Origin: Blakeslea trispora | Taxonomy: Eukaryota; Mucoromycota; Mucoromycetes; Mucorales; Choanephoraceae | Length of the DNA stretch: 64,000 bases | Direction of reading: 5' to 3' | Assembly: GCA_025331445.1 (NCBI GenBank) | Contig: JAIWNE010000141.1 | Span: forward strand, 1-64,000 | The notes under the pieces: generated by a model | Seen by the model: only the letters and a program-made list of their open reading frames with translations | What the model was told of the DNA's origin: nothing | The model's database searches: none | Part shown: positions 60,648 to 64,000 of the stretch, piece after piece | How the letters are laid out: every line of letters starts with the position of its first letter | How positions within the stretch are numbered: the first letter of the stretch is position 1 | Program-made: the position numbers and the translations under genes

Positions 60648-61285
60648 ATAGATTTTGCAATAGCATATGTATTATAATAATTGTAACAATAACACAATGT
60701 ACATACCTCCTACGATAATGCTTTTTTGAGGCATCGACTCTTTTTTTTTTTTTCAATAAATCCATCAAAATACAATGTCTTGCAATAGCGTTTATCTTGT
60801 TTGCCACATTTATAGAATAAATCCAAGTTTGGACATCAAATCGGAGATATCATAAATCAAAGCTTTAGCTTCCTAATCTCAATCTGATGTCAGATAGTTT
60901 ACTCAGACAACAATTAGGTATTAACGTTTATGTTGTTAACATGCTATAATATATCATTGATTGTTTTTGAAACATGGCGACAAGAATCATAGTTTGTGTA
61001 TCAAGCATGTAATGCTGCTTTCTCACAATCATCTTTTTTTTTTTTACACAAACTAAATACACGTACTTTCACTATGGTTGGACAATTAGACAAGGAATCA
61101 ATGTATATGTACATGGAACTTATGACCTGAAATTCTTTGATTTCGTTTGTGTTGTTTTTAAACTTCGCACAAATCTATTTTTCTATCTTTTTGTATAAAT
61201 TGAACTTTTTTCTTTCTGGACCTTTTCTCTTTCCTTTTGCTTTGTTTTCTTTCTTTATTTATCCATTTTTATTTTTTCTTCAATT
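60648..61285. other. Region between M13 peptidase and carrier gene
   Basis: About 640 bases, tandem genes. The last ~150 bases are a dense T/C-rich leader before the carrier start. No gene is seen. Confidence 0.45.
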
Positions 61286-62525
61286 ATGTCTTCTTTGGCT
61301 GCAGAAACCGTTGACATCGTTGATGTTAAGCCTGGGTAATACATAATAGATAGGTGATCAGATCAATAGAAATTGAAACTCATATACAAGTATTTTGTAT
61401 ACAGCATGTCCCAGGCTGTAAAGGATTGCTTAAGTGGTACTGTAGGTGGTATAGCTCAAGTGCTTGCTGGTCAGGTAAATAAGCGAAATAGATATACAAT
61501 TTGCACATCTAATTTTTTTTTGGGATTCACATCTATTTTTTTTTAGCCATTTGACACGGTGAAAGTCGTAAGTACAAAACAAGAAAAAAGGTTCTGAATC
61601 TCAAAAGATCCACTTATGATTCGTTCAAAAATGATTAGCGCCTACAAACACAATCAACTACCAACCCTCTATATACAGGCATGATGGATTGCGTGCAAAA
61701 GACTCGCTCAAAAGAAGGATTTGCAGGATTTTACAAGGTTTGAGTAGAAAGAGGATAAAGCGCACAATTGGAACCTAACATGCTTCAAAGGGTACAATGA
61801 CACCTTTAGTGGGAATTGGTGCTTGTGTGTCCATTCAATTTGTTGTACTTGAGGCTATGAAGCGTCATTTCAATAGTAAGAACAGCATACAAGGGCATCT
61901 TAGCAACAGCCAGCTTTATTTAGCTGGTGCAGCAAGTGGTGTAGCCAACTCGTTTGTGTCTGGCCCAGTAGAGCATATCCGTACTCGACTTCAGGTACAG
62001 ACGGGTACAGGATTTAGCGGGCCTATTGACTGTATTCGTCAAATCTATCGCTCTCATGGTATTTCTGGTATCTACAAAGGTCAAGGAATTACTATGGCTC
62101 GTGAGTTTCAAGGTTATGGTGCTTACTTCTTGGCTTACGAATATCTTGTTCAGGACGCAATGAAAGCTAGCAATTTGACAAAACGTTCTGACCTGCCTAC
62201 TTGGAAAGTGTGTGCTTTTGGTGCTGCTGCTGGTTATGCTATGTGGCTTACTATCTATCCTATGGATGCTACCAAATCCAAGTTACAGACAGATGGATTT
62301 ACTCCTGAGACAAAACAATATAATTCGGCTTTGGATTGTGCTCGCAAAACATTTGCAAAGGAAGGTGTTGCTGGTTTCTTTAGAGGTATAGGGCCTTGTT
62401 TACTTCGTGCAGCGCCTGTCAATGCCGTTACCTTTATGGGGTAAGTGGGGATAAAACTTAGAGAGGACTCTTCTAACTTAGTTTTTGTTTCTAGTTTCGA
62501 AATGGCTATGCGAGTCTTGTCTTGA
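61286..62525 (+). CDS. YMC1: Mitochondrial carrier (SLC25 family, YMC1-like)
   Basis: Inner-membrane transporter. Exons 61286-61335, 61405-61474, 61547-61567, 61639-61737, 61791-62440 and 62495-62525 give 306 residues, the standard three-repeat length. Each repeat has its signature: PFDTVKVRLQTQ in repeat 1, [13 protein letters not shown] in repeat 2 (Glu version) and [13 protein letters not shown] in repeat 3. Each is followed by a GFAGFYKG / GISGIYKG / GVAGFFRG box. The wording is closest to the YMC1/CRC1/ORT1 (amino acid and carnitine) branch. The substrate cannot be fixed by eye; Ymc1 in yeast is linked to glycine/glutamate transport. Exon 3 is only 21 bases. Confidence 0.9.
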
Positions 62526-63351
62526 GAAATATTTATTTATGTTTAGAGTTTTTTTTTGTTTTCTAGTTTTTTATCAGGATTAAATTTTCAATACCGTGAG
62601 AAAATGTACTATCAATCTCCTTATTTGGTCAGTAAAATCTTTTATGAAACCAAGCAAACATTCTCAGCAAGCATTGGAAAGTCTTGACTATTAGCAGAAC
62701 TGTTCAGTTATCAGTATACACATTTTAAAACAGAAGCAAAAAACAGGTGCATCAAATCCCTATAATTGAATGAATTGCTTTTCCGAAAGTAGATGAAAGA
62801 GGTGTAGGCTTATATTATTTTCATTTCCATACGCCTTAAAGCAGATCTTTGTGAGTAATAGATCCAGCGCTCATGGTGTTTAGTATTGTCTTGAAAAAAA
62901 AAGTGAGAGAGAGAGGTTGGATAATTTTCCTTTAGTTTCTTATTAGTACCCTCAAGGGGACTTAAAAAGCTCAATATCATAATTGGTACAAATCAGTGTA
63001 CCTTGAGTAGCGGTTTTTATCCACAATAATATATTTAACCCTTTTTTTTTCACAATTTTTGCTTGGCATGATACACTATCAAAATGAAAATTGAAATCCG
63101 TGTAATTGAAGACATCGCAGAATAATCAGTGAGAAAGCTAAGTGGCTTCTAGCGATAAAGTTCTGTAACAAGCATGCATATATTGGGTATACTATCAACC
63201 AAAGGCAATTGTTTGATCAAGACAAAAATAGTGACAGGGCTAGGTTGATGTTACACCAATCCTGGAAAAATTTTTCTTTAAAAATTTGTTTCTATGTCCC
63301 TTTCTTTTTGCTTTTCTTCTTTAGATTTCCTATAATCAAATACTAGTCAAG
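62526..63351. other. Region between carrier gene and NDK
   Basis: About 825 AT-rich bases. The last ~60 are pyrimidine-rich leader DNA of NDK. No other gene is seen. Confidence 0.45.
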
Positions 63352-63867
63352 ATGGAACGTACTTACATCATGGTCAAGCCCGATGGCGTTGAACGCGGTA
63401 TCGTTGGTGAAATTATCAAGCGTTTCGAAAACAAGGGTTACCAACTCACTGCTCTTGAATTGATCCACCCTACCGCTGAACTCCTCGAACAACACGTAAG
63501 ATGACTTTTTATTTCTTTGATTACAATCAACTAACAGAACGCGTTGAAATGATAGTACGGTGACTTGAAGGGTAAGCCTTTCTTCCCCTCTTTGATCGAA
63601 TACATGACCTCTGGTCCCGTTGTTGGTATGGTTTGGACTGGTAAGGACGCCGTCAAGACTGGTCGTCGTATGCTCGGTGAAACCAACCCCTTGGCCTCTG
63701 CCCCTGGTACCATCCGTGGTGATTTCTGTATCGAAGTTGGCCGTAACATCTGTCACGGTTCTGACTCTGTTGAAAACGCTGAAAAGGAAATCGCTTTGTG
63801 GTTCCCTCGTGGTGTTAAGACCGTTGCTCGTTCTCACTCCATTCACTCTTTGTTCTACGAAAACTAA
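63352..63867 (+). CDS. NDK1: Nucleoside diphosphate kinase
   Basis: Housekeeping enzyme that passes the gamma phosphate from ATP to other NDPs through a phospho-histidine. Exons 63352-63495 and 63556-63867 give 151 residues, the normal length. Evidence includes [53 protein letters not shown] and the active-site [11 protein letters not shown] with His 115. The residue before the His is Cys where most family members have Ile or Val. Strong codon bias indicates high expression and explains a 183-codon open frame on the opposite strand. Confidence 0.98.
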
Positions 63868-64000
63868 ATTGATTTGCACAGACAAATTTCTCACTTGTAA
63901 AACAAAATAAAAAGTTATGCTTTGAGCTTACATGGATGGGATGAGTGAATTTGTACTGATAAGAAAAAAAAAAGGCATATTAAGATTTGATTCCAAAATC
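63868..64000. other. 3' flank of NDK at window edge
   Basis: 133 bases, with AATAAA at about 63905-63910 as a likely poly(A) signal. No gene is seen. Confidence 0.5.

Noticed and set aside
63343..63894. A 183-codon open frame opposite NDK, and similar frames opposite PGK1 (2250-2687, 2842-3486).
   Set aside because: Shadow frames of strongly codon-biased genes, with no protein motif.

Overview
This 64 kb window is nuclear DNA of a filamentous fungus, most likely an early-diverging Mucoromycota/Mucorales species. The evidence is AT-rich intergenic DNA, short introns (about 41 to 90 nt) with GTAAG-type donors, pyrimidine-rich leaders before start codons, and a gene set that is fungal throughout. 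The species cannot be named from sequence alone. No rRNA, tRNA, CRISPR array or bacterial-type operon was recognised. All multi-exon models were built by hand by joining reading frames at splice sites. Where the summed exons give an uninterrupted frame of the family's usual length, I treat the model as well supported.

Layout. 0-7 kb: 5' part of a DRG1/Rbg1 GTPase (runs off the left edge), a RING/coiled-coil protein, phosphoglycerate kinase and an Iml2-type TPR protein. 9-14 kb: a TBC RabGAP and MBF1. 14.7-17.7 kb: a large secreted protein made of three kinds of repeat. 19.5-24.1 kb: ARB1 (ABC-F), SLX1 nuclease and a small Cys-rich membrane protein. 24.1-29.4 kb: an AIG1-type GTPase and a coiled-coil gene packed head to tail, a HYPK-like NatA regulator, SEC22 and a Pro/His-rich protein. 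29.7-33 kb: a four-RRM protein with a Lys/Glu repeat tail, then a decayed Tc1/mariner-type transposase. 33.3-37.6 kb: a Gyp7-type RabGAP facing a sterol O-acyltransferase. 39.5-46.7 kb: peroxisomal-type Lon protease, an F-box protein and UTP4. 46.8-53.3 kb: ACBD6-like protein, an ATP-pyrophosphatase of the Dph6-related family, a CAP/PR-1 secreted protein, AIM41 and the stress MAP kinase HOG1. 53.3-57.9 kb is almost empty. 57.9-63.9 kb: an M13 (neprilysin-like) peptidase, a mitochondrial carrier and nucleoside diphosphate kinase.

There is no single pathway cluster. Themes that recur are ribosome biogenesis and translation (DRG1, ARB1, UTP4, HYPK), membrane traffic (two RabGAPs, SEC22) and lipid or organelle work (sterol acyltransferase, ACBD6-like, Lon, Iml2, AIM41, carrier). 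The most unusual items are the triple-repeat secreted protein, two introns that only work as GC-AG introns (SLX1 and the RRM gene), the tightly packed AIG1-GTPase/coiled-coil pair, the short ATP-pyrophosphatase resembling bacterial and archaeal forms, and an M13 peptidase with no visible membrane anchor.
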